From positions 1 through 37,271 of the forward strand of contig MIAA01000051.1 of assembly GCA_001830425.1 (NCBI GenBank): a stretch of 37,271 bases of DNA, in the 5' to 3' direction. The position numbers and the translations under genes were made by a program. The DNA comes from Rhodospirillales bacterium RIFCSPLOWO2_02_FULL_58_16 (GTDB lineage: Bacteria > Pseudomonadota > Alphaproteobacteria > Rhodospirillales > 2-02-FULL-58-16). The notes under the pieces are model-generated. The model was not told the DNA's origin. It searched no databases and worked only from the letters and a program-made list of their open reading frames with translations. Positions 1-7,659 of the stretch are shown one piece after another (positions within the stretch are counted from its first letter, which is position 1; every line of letters begins with the position of its first letter).

Positions 1-30
1 AAAGCAGGAAGAAAACTTCGCTTGATCTTC

Positions 31-50
31 TCTGCGCCTCTGCGCCTCTG
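31..50. repeat. Short tandem repeat at left end
   Basis: An 8-nt unit (tctgcgcc) occurs twice in direct succession and is followed by half of a third copy. It lies in a gene-free stretch (1-144) at the edge of the window. It may belong to a dispersed intergenic repeat, but only one copy is visible here. Confidence 0.4.
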
Positions 51-98
51 TTGTCAAAACACACAGGCCGATAATTCCCTCTTCGATACCCCCTCTAA

Positions 99-131
99 CT
101 CCCCCTTGAAGCAAGGGGGAGGATTTTTTTT
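99..131 (+). terminator. Hairpin plus T-run, rightward terminator
   Basis: A perfect 10-bp inverted repeat (arms 99-108 and 112-121, 3-nt loop) is followed by GA and then eight T residues at 124-131. This is the form of an intrinsic terminator for rightward transcription arriving from outside the window. On the other strand it lies just past the methyltransferase stop codon, but there the hairpin lacks a following T-run, so it would be a weak terminator for that gene. It could also be part of a dispersed intergenic hairpin repeat. Confidence 0.5.
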
Positions 132-144
132 ACGGCCACTGTCC

Positions 145-1368
145 CTAGACGATCATCGGTTCGGGAATGGGTATTATAAAGCGGCCGCCTTTGCTTTTGA
201 ATGCGGAAAGGTTGGCCATGATTTCGTCCTTGAAGTTCCAGGCCAGGATCAAGGCGTAGTCGATGTTTTCCGTCATCAGCGCAGAGTCGGGCAACACCGG
301 AAGATGGCTGCCGGGGGCGAAGCGTCCGATTTTCAGCGGACATTTCTCGGTCAGAAATTCGAGCGCGCCGCCGTCAATTTTGCAATAATTCAGGAGCGTC
401 ATCCCCTTGGCCGGGGCGCTGACTCCGGCAATCCGCTTGCCTTCGCGTTTGAGCGACATCAGAAGATGGTTCAGTTTGTCGCGGTGCTTTCGCACCTTTT
501 CGGCGAAGGCCGCGAGATTGGCGACGGCATGAATCTCCCGTTTCTGCTCCATATCCAGAAGGGCGCGCACCGTATCCGTGACTTTTCGTTGACCGGGGCG
601 GGAAATAAATATTCTGATCGAACCGCCGTGAATGTCCGTCTGCGTAACGTCGAACGCCTCCATGCCGCATCTGCGTAAAAAGGGGACTATCGGCGTCAAG
701 GACAGGTAAGAAAGATGTTCGTGATAGATGGTGTCGTATTCCAGTTTGTCTATCAGGTGCATCAGATAAGGGGCTTCGACGATGAAAACGCCGTCCGCGT
801 CCAGAAGACCGTCAATCGCCGTCAAAAAAGTCTTCAGGTCGTCAACGTGGGCAAAAACATTGCTGCCGGTAATGACCTTGGCCTTGCCATGTTCGGCCAC
901 TACTCTTTCGGCGACCGCCGGTGAAAAAAATTCACTGATTGTCGGAATGCCGTTCTCACGCGCTATTGTAGCTATGTTGCCGGCGGGTTCGATGCCCACA
1001 ATCCGCATCCCGCAGCGTTTGAAGCCGTCAAGCAGGACGCCGACATTGCTGCCGATATCGACGGCCAGGGAATTGGCGGGAAAGGCGAAGGCCTCGGTCA
1101 CGCCGGCGGCAAAAGCGTGGAAATGTTTTCTGCCGGCGGCGGTGATCGACGACATATAAGGATAGTCGTTGCCGTAAAGTATCCCGGCATCGACCACATG
1201 GTCGAGTTGAACGAACATGCAATGATCGCAGCGCACGACGCGAAGCGGGTAGTGAACCTCGGGTTCATGCAAACGCTCGGGCTTGAGGAAGTCATCGGCA
1301 AGGGGAGTGAAGCCGAGATCGAGAAATCCGGTCAGGCTTTCAGACCCGCATAAACGGCATGTCCGCAT
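145..1368 (-). CDS. Zinc-binding SAM-dependent C-methyltransferase (sugar type)
   Basis: This class I methyltransferase resembles the deoxysugar C-methyltransferase family: an N-terminal putative zinc-binding domain, a Rossmann SAM domain and a C-terminal Methyltransf_14-type domain. A CRLC motif lies at residues 4-7 and CDHC at 47-50 (numbered from the chosen start), forming a four-cysteine metal site. The SAM-binding glycine motif is VDIGSNVG, near residue 105. The product is about 407 aa, normal for the family. An upstream GTG at 1398 is in frame, but the ATG at 1368 is preceded by GAGGAG four bases away and begins directly at the zinc motif, so I prefer it. Nucleotide-sugar genes on the same strand at 4.2-7.7 kb suggest a role in modifying a surface sugar; the substrate is unknown. 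Confidence 0.85.
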   Translation of the reverse strand: MRTCRLCGSESLTGFLDLGFTPLADDFLKPERLHEPEVHYPLRVVRCDHCMFVQLDHVVDAGILYGNDYPYMSSITAAGRKHFHAFAAGVTEAFAFPANSLAVDIGSNVGVLLDGFKRCGMRIVGIEPAGNIATIARENGIPTISEFFSPAVAERVVAEHGKAKVITGSNVFAHVDDLKTFLTAIDGLLDADGVFIVEAPYLMHLIDKLEYDTIYHEHLSYLSLTPIVPFLRRCGMEAFDVTQTDIHGGSIRIFISRPGQRKVTDTVRALLDMEQKREIHAVANLAAFAEKVRKHRDKLNHLLMSLKREGKRIAGVSAPAKGMTLLNYCKIDGGALEFLTEKCPLKIGRFAPGSHLPVLPDSALMTENIDYALILAWNFKDEIMANLSAFKSKGGRFIIPIPEPMIV

Positions 1369-1451
1369 GATGCTCCTCGTCTTTGAGAGAATATCCACGC
1401 CATGACCATAAAGCAGTTGCCGATGAAACGGAACATGCCGAATGAGAACTT

Positions 1452-1682
1452 TCAGGCGGAATTTTGTCGTAACGTTTCCAGCACGAATACGCGAATGGCG
1501 CCGGACAGGTTGCCGGCGCGGTCGTTGTCAATGGCGGCGATCAGGCGGTTAAGGGAAAGGTTGCGCGCCTTGGCGATTCGTTTCAATTCCTCCCAGAAGG
1601 CGTTCTCCAGGGAGACGCTGGTGGCGTGTCCGGCGATCAGCACCGAGCGCTTGCACAGGCGGGCGGGGGCAGGCGACGCCAT
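1452..1682 (-). CDS. Ribbon-helix-helix domain protein (RHH_4 type)
   Basis: A 76-aa protein resembling the small RHH_4 family common in Alphaproteobacteria. The family pattern is visible: a basic beta-strand segment (KRSVLIAGHATSVSLE, about residues 11-26), then FWEELKRIAKARNLSLNRLI forming the helix-turn-helix pair. Such proteins are probable DNA-binding dimers, but targets are not known. The start codon overlaps the stop codon of the upstream nitroreductase gene (TAATG at 1682), so the two are probably translationally coupled. Confidence 0.8.
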   Translation of the reverse strand: MASPAPARLCKRSVLIAGHATSVSLENAFWEELKRIAKARNLSLNRLIAAIDNDRAGNLSGAIRVFVLETLRQNSA

Positions 1683-2290
1683 TATCTCTTTTCATATCCG
1701 ACGGGGACGAGGTACAGCGGCGCTTCATCTTCGCCCAGGCGCAAGGTCCGTTTCAACCCGTCATCCCGGAAAGCGCCGACAGGCACGGCGCCGAGGCCCA
1801 GCGCAACGGCCTGTAGCAAAACGTTCTGAGCGGCGTGGCCGGATTCCTGCGTGATATAGCGGTCGCTGCGAACGCCGTACTTGGGAGTCATTCTGGAGGC
1901 GACGCCGGTGAACGCCAGGATGACGGAGGCCTCGGCGATCCATTCCTGGGCAAGGGCGTCGGCGGCGATCTTGCCCCTGAAATCGCCGGCGGCGGAAAGG
2001 CTCAAGCTATGACTTTTGGGGTCGTAACGATAGGCTCCGGCCTTGATCCCTTCGACGTTTCCGGCGATCAGATGAACCTCCAGCGGGTACAACGCTCCCG
2101 CCGAGGGCGCGGGGCGGCGCTCTTCCTTGTGAGTGATACCCTGCGCCGCCCATAGCAATTGCGATATCTGGCTTACGGCGAGGGGCTTGTCGGTATAATC
2201 GCGCACCGAGCGCCGATTCGCCAATGCCGCCTCCACGGTCATAACGCCGTCACGGTCGGGCGGGGGGAGTTTAATGGTTGGGTTTTGCAA
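1682..2290 (-). CDS. SagB/ThcOx-type nitroreductase family protein
   Basis: A 202-aa FMN-dependent nitroreductase-fold protein of the SagB-like branch. RRSVRDYTDKPL (about residues 27-38) is the phosphate/FMN-contacting N-terminal motif, and RPAPSAGALYPLEV (about 60-73) is the SagB-type signature. Family members oxidise or reduce small substrates with FMN; the substrate here cannot be told. The only start that keeps the family-typical IKLPPP segment is a TTG at 2290, lying inside the last codons of the upstream DUF4276 gene (20-nt overlap). There is no clear ribosome binding site. An ATG 16 codons downstream (2242) is an alternative. The odd start may result from insertion of the AT-rich gene pair just upstream. 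Confidence 0.85.
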   Translation of the reverse strand: MQNPTIKLPPPDRDGVMTVEAALANRRSVRDYTDKPLAVSQISQLLWAAQGITHKEERRPAPSAGALYPLEVHLIAGNVEGIKAGAYRYDPKSHSLSLSAAGDFRGKIAADALAQEWIAEASVILAFTGVASRMTPKYGVRSDRYITQESGHAAQNVLLQAVALGLGAVPVGAFRDDGLKRTLRLGEDEAPLYLVPVGYEKR

Positions 2291-2882
2291 GAGTGTCTAA
2301 CAGCCGTTTAGCATGAGGAGAAGCCTTCCGCACCTTTGCCGGATCGATCAAGGCAAGAAGTTCAAATGAATACTCTCCCTTGCTGTATTTGCCTTTATTC
2401 TTGGAATTGCGGGTTGCCTCTTTTAATTTGTCCAAGAGATCAACCTTGGGAATGGTTTCGATTTTCGGCTGCTTGGGGAGCAGATTTTCATTGAACCCCT
2501 GCCCGAAGTATTTTTTGACGCAGTCTTTGTCCGCCATGAACCAAGCCTCCATGCATTGCACCATGAGGTGTGCTTGGCCGTCCCCGGCGCCGTTGGGCTT
2601 GTCCCACTTATCTCTTTTCTTAAGGTGTTGCCATGGCGAATCGTTGGCGTTGACTTGGGCTTCACTATCGACCAGCAGAATGGGGCAATCATTCTTGTCG
2701 GCGGTTTTCAAAGCCGTGCAAAAATCACCATATGCGTTATCGCGGGAGCCGCAGACCATAGTCCGGGGAAGCGGTCCTTTCAAAGCTTTCTTAAAAAATT
2801 CACTGAATCCCCTGCGACATTTAGTTTTCAAAGATTTATTATTGTCTCCGCCGCCTTCCACAAAAACCTTGACACCTACCAT
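2271..2882 (-). CDS. DUF4276 family protein (TOPRIM-like), ATPase partner
   Basis: A 203-aa protein recognised as DUF4276. FVEGGGD (residues 7-13, Glu9) and ILLVDSEA (68-75, Asp72, Glu74) look like the acidic motifs of a TOPRIM fold. LMVQCMEAWFMAD (106-118, with Glu112 and Asp118) and SPHAKRLLD (188-196) are further family motifs. DUF4276 genes are commonly found after an AAA ATPase gene of the kind present here. By analogy with TOPRIM partners of OLD-, PARIS- and AbiL-type ATPases it may be a nuclease effector, but this is inference. Its start overlaps the ATPase stop by 7 nt. Codon use and base composition are clearly more AT-rich than the neighbours, indicating horizontal acquisition. Confidence 0.85.
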   Translation of the reverse strand: MVGVKVFVEGGGDNNKSLKTKCRRGFSEFFKKALKGPLPRTMVCGSRDNAYGDFCTALKTADKNDCPILLVDSEAQVNANDSPWQHLKKRDKWDKPNGAGDGQAHLMVQCMEAWFMADKDCVKKYFGQGFNENLLPKQPKIETIPKVDLLDKLKEATRNSKNKGKYSKGEYSFELLALIDPAKVRKASPHAKRLLDTLAKPNH

Positions 2883-4096
2883 CTGGTTCCGCCCACCTTT
2901 CCATCAAGCCAAAGCTTGCCAAGGGAATATTTATCGAGCCAATCGGCAAGCTCCTCCTTGCCAAGCCGACGCATTTTGGTCGCGCCTTCAATTTTTTCGC
3001 AAACAATAACGGCTTCAGGCGTCTCGCTAAGCGCATCGACAAGAATGTCGGAATGGGTCGTGACGAATAGCTGGGTCCGGTGGGAAGCATCGACGAGAAG
3101 CTTGGCGATGATTGGAATGATGTCGGGATGTAATCCCAACTCAGGCTCCTCGATACATAAAACCGGGGGCGGTTTCGGGTGGCAAAGTAAAGTCAACAGG
3201 CAAAGGTAGCGCAATGTGCCATCGGACAGCCGTGTCGCGGGGATGGGTTGATTCAACCCCTTTTCATGGATGAAAACCTGGACGGTCCCACCATGTATTT
3301 TGATCGACAATTTCTCAAAGGAATCGCTGAAATCCCGCAGCTTTTCCATAATGGTTTCCCAGGCATTGGGGTAATTATTTTCGATATTATTGAGAACAAG
3401 GCTAAGGTTGCCGGCATCTTCAAGGAGAAAATCTCCCGATAAATCGGTAAGTTGTGGGCGGCGGGGCGGCGTGTCGCGTCCAAGATCCCATTCTTGATAG
3501 AGTTTTATTCGTTTATAATGGTCCCCAAGATAAGTGATCTCCGGGTATTGGTCAGGGTCTTTTCTTTGGGAAAGAACAGATTGATTAGGTTCCAGCTCTT
3601 CCCTTGAAAGGTTGCGCTGGAGATGTTTATCGTCATTCTTACTTTTAGATTTAACGCTTAGAACTGGCTTACCCCTGCGGTACCGGTAGAAAAAACGGAC
3701 ATCATCAAGTTCTTCTCTTTCCCTGTTTTTATTTTCAATTACTTCGTCAATAAGTTCGAAGCTTTGTCCGGACATGGTGAAAGAAATTCTATGGCGTAAC
3801 GGCGTGGGCCATTTGGGGTTGCGAACCGTAATGTCGATTTCGGCGATTGGGCATCCCTTTACCCCCTTCCAAAGCCATTCGCTAATACCGCCTCCCGGAC
3901 TGATAGGTTTCATCAGATCCGTAGGGGCAGCGTTGAGAATGCTGAATGCCTCGATCAGATTTGATTTACCGGAAGCATTCGGACCAATAAAAACATTAAG
4001 AGATTTAATCTCAATTTCATCAGTCGAATTGCCGAAGGAAAGGAAATTCCTCAGCCTCATGGACTGAATAAAAGGATTGTTTCCCAATTTACTCAT
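2876..4096 (-). CDS. AAA/ABC-type ATPase (AAA_21), OLD-like, defence candidate
   Basis: A 406-aa ATPase with an SMC/ABC-like head. Walker A is GPNASGKS (residues 38-45), with an ABC-signature-like LSDGT (290-294). Walker B is in IEEPELGLHPD (315-325), and the H-loop is VTTHSD (345-350). The C-terminus ends in a Trp/Gly-rich tail (WLDGKVGG) that I associate with members paired with DUF4276. There is no fused TOPRIM domain; the neighbouring DUF4276 protein supplies it, as in two-subunit OLD or PARIS-like designs. It is the first gene of a two-gene unit with its own promoter candidate. G+C is far below the flanks (21 of 60 bases at 3481-3540, against 35 of 60 at 1981-2040). The likely role is ATP-dependent sensing of phage or foreign DNA; the trigger is unknown. 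Confidence 0.85.
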   Translation of the reverse strand: MSKLGNNPFIQSMRLRNFLSFGNSTDEIEIKSLNVFIGPNASGKSNLIEAFSILNAAPTDLMKPISPGGGISEWLWKGVKGCPIAEIDITVRNPKWPTPLRHRISFTMSGQSFELIDEVIENKNREREELDDVRFFYRYRRGKPVLSVKSKSKNDDKHLQRNLSREELEPNQSVLSQRKDPDQYPEITYLGDHYKRIKLYQEWDLGRDTPPRRPQLTDLSGDFLLEDAGNLSLVLNNIENNYPNAWETIMEKLRDFSDSFEKLSIKIHGGTVQVFIHEKGLNQPIPATRLSDGTLRYLCLLTLLCHPKPPPVLCIEEPELGLHPDIIPIIAKLLVDASHRTQLFVTTHSDILVDALSETPEAVIVCEKIEGATKMRRLGKEELADWLDKYSLGKLWLDGKVGGTRW

Positions 4097-4127
4097 ATGG
4101 ATACGCTCCGGCGCGATTGGCAGTTTT

Positions 4128-4166
4128 TCAATTCATGCTTCCAATGTATTTTGTAATGTAATCCAT
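4128..4166 (-). CDS. Possible 12-codon leader peptide upstream of the ATPase gene
   Basis: A short ORF with peptide MDYITKYIGSMN is preceded by a good ribosome binding site (AAGGGG, about five bases before ATG). It ends 31 nt before the ATPase start and lies downstream of the predicted promoter. It could be a regulatory leader or a small component of the system, or it may be chance. No homologue is recognised. Confidence 0.25.
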   Translation of the reverse strand: MDYITKYIGSMN

Positions 4167-4186
4167 AGTAGCCCCTTGAACAAATC

Positions 4187-4204
4187 GGGGACAGTTTAAA
4201 TTTA
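4187..4204. repeat. REP/RAYT-like intergenic motif remnant
   Basis: The motif ggggacagtttaaattta resembles the GGGGACAG-plus-AT-rich element that recurs near REP-associated tyrosine transposases. No transposase gene is present. The motif sits at the border between the sugar genes and the AT-rich ATPase pair. It overlaps the predicted -10 region. Confidence 0.3.
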
Positions 4205-4223
4205 TCGTGGAAATTATTGTCAA
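4195..4223 (-). promoter_or_regulatory. Promoter candidate for the ATPase/DUF4276 pair
   Basis: On the minus strand a perfect -35 box TTGACA (4218-4223) is followed after 17 bp by TTTAAA (4195-4200). The -35 overlaps the stop codon of the upstream nucleotidyltransferase gene. The resulting leader would be about 90 nt and contains the 12-codon ORF. An own promoter would let the pair be expressed independently of the sugar operon. Confidence 0.45.
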
Positions 4224-4927
4224 CATTCTCCAAGATATTCCTCCAGTTCTCTCAAGCCCTCCGGCGAGCCGATTTCGTAGAAGCGGTCGTAGACCTCGTA
4301 TCCCAGCAGACGGCCTTTTACGCTCAGGCGATGAAAAACATTCGCCAGATCGGCCCATTCGCCCTGAGCGACCTGCTCGATGATCACTTCCCGGTTCACA
4401 ACCGACAGCCCGTAGTCGATATGGCGCATGCCGATGGCGGCTTCGTCTTCGCGGCCTTTTTCATAAAGCTCCACCTGTCCGTCCCTGAAGATGACGTTGC
4501 TTCTGTCCCAGCGCCCGTCGTTGCGAAATACGGTCATCGTCGGCTGGGACTTGCCCTTTGCCGCCTCCCATAACGCAGGCAATTTTATGAGCGGATATGA
4601 ATCGCCGTAGAGGACCATGAACTCATCGTCCATCACTCCTTCGTCAACGGCGAAACGGATGGCCCCGGCGGTTCCCCGCAGACGCTTGCCTTCATCGACC
4701 CAGGCGACCTCCAGCCCCCAGCGCCCGCCGTCGCCGACGAAGTCGCGGATCATGTCGCCCAGATAGCCGACGGCAAAGACCGCCTTTCTCACTCCCTGTT
4801 GGGCCAGCCTGTCCAGTTGATAGTGGGCGAAGGGGACGCCGTTGACGGGGATCAGCGACTTGGGGAGACGCTCGGTCATCGGTCTCATCCGGGTTCCCGG
4901 CCCGCCGGCCAATATCAAGCACTGCAT
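4220..4927 (-). CDS. Sugar-phosphate nucleotidyltransferase (HddC-like)
   Basis: A 235-aa nucleotidyltransferase of the NTP_transferase family that activates a sugar 1-phosphate to an NDP-sugar. The N-terminal signature LAGGPGTRMRPMT (residues 6-18), a following Lys (K23) and the GDS metal-binding segment (in VLYGDSYPL) are clear. It follows the HddA-like kinase by 11 nt. Kinase plus nucleotidyltransferase is the pairing that makes GDP-D-glycero-alpha-D-manno-heptose (HddA/HddC), so a heptose guanylyltransferase is my best guess. Specificity for another sugar is possible, since GmhA and GmhB are not in the window. Confidence 0.85.
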   Translation of the reverse strand: MQCLILAGGPGTRMRPMTERLPKSLIPVNGVPFAHYQLDRLAQQGVRKAVFAVGYLGDMIRDFVGDGGRWGLEVAWVDEGKRLRGTAGAIRFAVDEGVMDDEFMVLYGDSYPLIKLPALWEAAKGKSQPTMTVFRNDGRWDRSNVIFRDGQVELYEKGREDEAAIGMRHIDYGLSVVNREVIIEQVAQGEWADLANVFHRLSVKGRLLGYEVYDRFYEIGSPEGLRELEEYLGEC

Positions 4928-4938
4928 GATTTTTTACC

Positions 4939-5919
4939 CTAATTCCTCAGCAGCACCACCGAGCCGTCAAAATCGAACGAGAAATCCATTTCCTGCAACC
5001 CTTTTTCATTCATCGCCCGGCGTAAAGCCGAACGGTCGCGGGTATAGAACAGCATGAAGCCGCCGCCGCCGGCGCCGACCAGCTTGCCGCCGAGCGCTCC
5101 ATGGCGGCGGGCGAAGTCGTAAAGATCGTTGATCTCGCCGCTGGAAATGCCGGGCGAGCGGACCTTCTTGTGAAGCCAGTGTTCGTGCATCAGATCGGCG
5201 AAGGCCATGGTGTCGCCTTTTTCCAATGCGTCCTTGATTTTCAGCCCGAGATTTTTGATGAAATGGAGATTCTCCAGCATTTCGGCGTCGCCTTTTTCGG
5301 ATCGTGATTGCTGATCCTTGAGAACCTCGGCGGCGGAACGGCTGTAGCCGGTAAAGAACATCATCAGGCATTCGTCAAGATCACGGATTGTCTCGTCGCT
5401 GATCGCCAGTCCGGTCATCTTGACCGTGCCGTCCTGATGGTAGTCCTGGCACATCAGGCCGCCGTAAGCGGCGATATACTGGTCCTGCTTGCCGCAAGGC
5501 TCGCCCAGATTTTTTGTTTCGATCTCGTAGGCCTCATTGGCCAGTCCCTTGATGCTTACCGGCCGGCGCTTGTAGGCGTAGAGGGCGTGAAGAAGGCCGA
5601 CGGTGAAGCTCCCCGATGAGCCGAGTCCGGTCCCCGCCGGCACATCGGCGATGCTGACGATCTCGATGCTGGGGGCCACCTTCAGTAAACTCAGCACTTC
5701 GCGAATCAGATCGTGCTTGATGTCCGCCAATTCCTCCACATGCTCGGTCTTGGCGTATTTAAGCAGGTAGCCGGAGCGGAACGAGCGGTTGGCGGTGATG
5801 TAAACGTACTTGTTAATGGCCGCCGAGATTACGAACCCGCCGAACTTTTCATAATAAGACGGCAGGTCGGTGCCGCCGCCGCCGATGGATATCCGTAAAG
5901 GGGTTCGGGTGATGATCAT
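4939..5919 (-). CDS. hddA: GHMP kinase, heptose 7-phosphate kinase-like (HddA)
   Basis: A 326-aa GHMP kinase. The N-terminal PLRISIGGGGTDLP (residues 7-20) binds substrate. PAGTGLGSSGS (94-104) is the ATP phosphate-binding motif, and GGKLVGAGGGGFML near residue 280 is the C-terminal GHMP motif. The arrangement matches D-glycero-alpha-D-manno-heptose 7-phosphate kinase, which makes the 1,7-bisphosphate for GDP-heptose synthesis; related sugar kinases cannot be excluded. It starts 6 nt after the transaldolase and is followed 11 nt later by the nucleotidyltransferase, so the three form a tight operon. Confidence 0.82.
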   Translation of the reverse strand: MIITRTPLRISIGGGGTDLPSYYEKFGGFVISAAINKYVYITANRSFRSGYLLKYAKTEHVEELADIKHDLIREVLSLLKVAPSIEIVSIADVPAGTGLGSSGSFTVGLLHALYAYKRRPVSIKGLANEAYEIETKNLGEPCGKQDQYIAAYGGLMCQDYHQDGTVKMTGLAISDETIRDLDECLMMFFTGYSRSAAEVLKDQQSRSEKGDAEMLENLHFIKNLGLKIKDALEKGDTMAFADLMHEHWLHKKVRSPGISSGEINDLYDFARRHGALGGKLVGAGGGGFMLFYTRDRSALRRAMNEKGLQEMDFSFDFDGSVVLLRN

Positions 5920-5925
5920 CAGAAT

Positions 5926-6642
5926 TTACAGCCGATAGCCTGCCGCCAGGGCGTCATGGTGGAACATGCGGACGGTTTCCAGCGAGAACTCGTTTAAATC
6001 CTTGCCGAACAGGGCCGTTTTTTTCAGCAGGTCATAGGTGACGGTAATGATATGGCAGCCGATGTCGCCGGCCTGCACGATATTGAACACCTCACGCGGG
6101 CTGGCCCACACCAGCTCCAGTTGGCGATAAGGGGCCATGATCCTCAGCGCCTCCGTCATTATCGGCAGCGGGTCAACGCCGCTGTCGGCAATGCGTCCGG
6201 CAAACAAGGATATGTAGCAGGACGGCGAATCGCCCAGAACCGCTACTGTCTCTTCTACCTGACGGGCGGTCATCAGGGCGGTGACGTTGATCTTTACTCC
6301 CTCGCCGGCCAGTCGCCTGATCAACGGGACGCAGCTTTCTCCCTTGGTGTTGGTAATCGGAATTTTGATGTACAGATTATCGCCCCAGCCGTTGATTTTA
6401 AGCGCCTGGGCGGCCATTCCCTCGGCATCGTCGGCGAATACCTCAAACGAGATAGGCCGATCCGGGATGGCCGCCACCGCCTCTTTGGCGAAGGCCTCAT
6501 AATCGGGAACGCCGGCCCTGCGCATCAACGTCGGGTTCGTCGTAAACCCCTTGATCAAGGGGTTGGCGTACAACGCAACCATATCTTCGATGATGGCGCC
6601 GTCGGCGAATATCTTGACCTTCAGGTTTTCGGACTTGATCAT
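5926..6642 (-). CDS. Transaldolase family protein
   Basis: A 238-aa class I aldolase barrel of the short transaldolase/fructose-6-phosphate aldolase type. FADGA (residues 12-16), GFTTNPTLM (32-40) and YIKIP (91-95) are visible; Lys93 is the probable Schiff-base lysine. Transaldolases can form sedoheptulose 7-phosphate, the precursor of activated heptoses. Its position directly before a heptose-kinase-like gene therefore suggests precursor supply rather than central metabolism (inference). It is 42 nt downstream of the epimerase gene and 6 nt upstream of the kinase. Confidence 0.82.
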   Translation of the reverse strand: MIKSENLKVKIFADGAIIEDMVALYANPLIKGFTTNPTLMRRAGVPDYEAFAKEAVAAIPDRPISFEVFADDAEGMAAQALKINGWGDNLYIKIPITNTKGESCVPLIRRLAGEGVKINVTALMTARQVEETVAVLGDSPSCYISLFAGRIADSGVDPLPIMTEALRIMAPYRQLELVWASPREVFNIVQAGDIGCHIITVTYDLLKKTALFGKDLNEFSLETVRMFHHDALAAGYRL

Positions 6643-6684
6643 CGGCGGCCTCGGCTCCCCCTCATGTAACGGCGCATTAACACC

Positions 6685-7659
6685 CTAAAGGCGACCGGAG
6701 CGGATGTCAGCGATTATCGACATCATGGATCGGCGCAACGCTTCGCCGGACAGGTAGCGGCATTGCCACCCCAGGGAGCGAATTCGTTTTGTATCAAGGC
6801 GCACCACAGGCACGTCTCCCTTCCATCCGCGCTCGCCGCCGGAATACTTTAAGATAACTTCATCGGCGGCAAGCCCCACGCATTTTATGGCGATACCGGC
6901 AATTTCACGCACGGTGATGTAGTCGCCGGTGGCGACATTAAAAGCGTTATAGGGACCGGCGCAACGGGCGTCGGCGTGAAGGACCGCCTCGACCACATCA
7001 TCAATGTGAATGTAGGATTTGCTCTGCTGTCCGTCGCCCATAATAGAAAGGCTGCCCGGATCGGCCAGCAGGGCGCGGACAAAATCCAGGCCCACCCCGT
7101 GGGTCTGGCGCGGCCCCACCACGTTTCCGAAACGGAATACGCGCCCGTAGAGACCGAACATATGGCAATAGGCGGAGATCAGCGCCTCGCCCGCCAGCTT
7201 GCTTGCCCCGTAGGTGGAAATGGGGGTCAGGGGACCGTGGTCCTCGCCTATTTCCACCTCGCCGAGATCGCCGTAGACGCCGCTGCCCGACGCATAGAGG
7301 ATGCGGCGGCAACCGCAAAGGCGCATCGCCTCGACCACGTTGTTGGTCAACAGGGTTCCCTCGTTGAAGTCGATCTGCGGCTCCGTCGCCGCCCTGGCGA
7401 TGTCGGGGTTCGAGGCAAGGTGGATGACTACGTCATGGCCGCTCATGGCCTGACGTAAATGATCGAGATTTTTGACGTCGGCGCGCACCGCCTTGAAGCG
7501 GGGGTCGCCCTGATGATGTTCATGATGCCATTTTCGACCGGAAGAATAATTATCGTAAATTGTCAACGCCTTGACCTGGGGATCGGCGAGCAGGCGGTCG
7601 GCGAAATGGCTGCCGATAAACCCGGCGCCGCCGACAATGAAATAGCGGGAGAATTTCAC
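6685..7659 (-). CDS. NAD-dependent epimerase/dehydratase (extended SDR)
   Basis: A 324-aa extended short-chain dehydrogenase of the UDP-glucose 4-epimerase type. The NAD-binding GGAGFIG is at residues 10-16, Ser124/Ser126 lie in ASGSGVYG, and catalytic YGASK has Tyr150 and Lys154. It probably epimerises, reduces or dehydrates an NDP-sugar; the substrate is undetermined. The start is GTG at 7659, overlapping the tadC stop codon by 4 nt (GTGA), so it is translationally coupled to the Tad operon. It heads the sugar-gene run that continues leftward. Confidence 0.85.
   Translation of the reverse strand: MKFSRYFIVGGAGFIGSHFADRLLADPQVKALTIYDNYSSGRKWHHEHHQGDPRFKAVRADVKNLDHLRQAMSGHDVVIHLASNPDIARAATEPQIDFNEGTLLTNNVVEAMRLCGCRRILYASGSGVYGDLGEVEIGEDHGPLTPISTYGASKLAGEALISAYCHMFGLYGRVFRFGNVVGPRQTHGVGLDFVRALLADPGSLSIMGDGQQSKSYIHIDDVVEAVLHADARCAGPYNAFNVATGDYITVREIAGIAIKCVGLAADEVILKYSGGERGWKGDVPVVRLDTKRIRSLGWQCRYLSGEALRRSMMSIIADIRSGRL

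Noticed and set aside
22-678. 218-aa plus-strand frame at the left end
   Set aside because: It runs through the terminator-like hairpin and then antisense to the methyltransferase gene.
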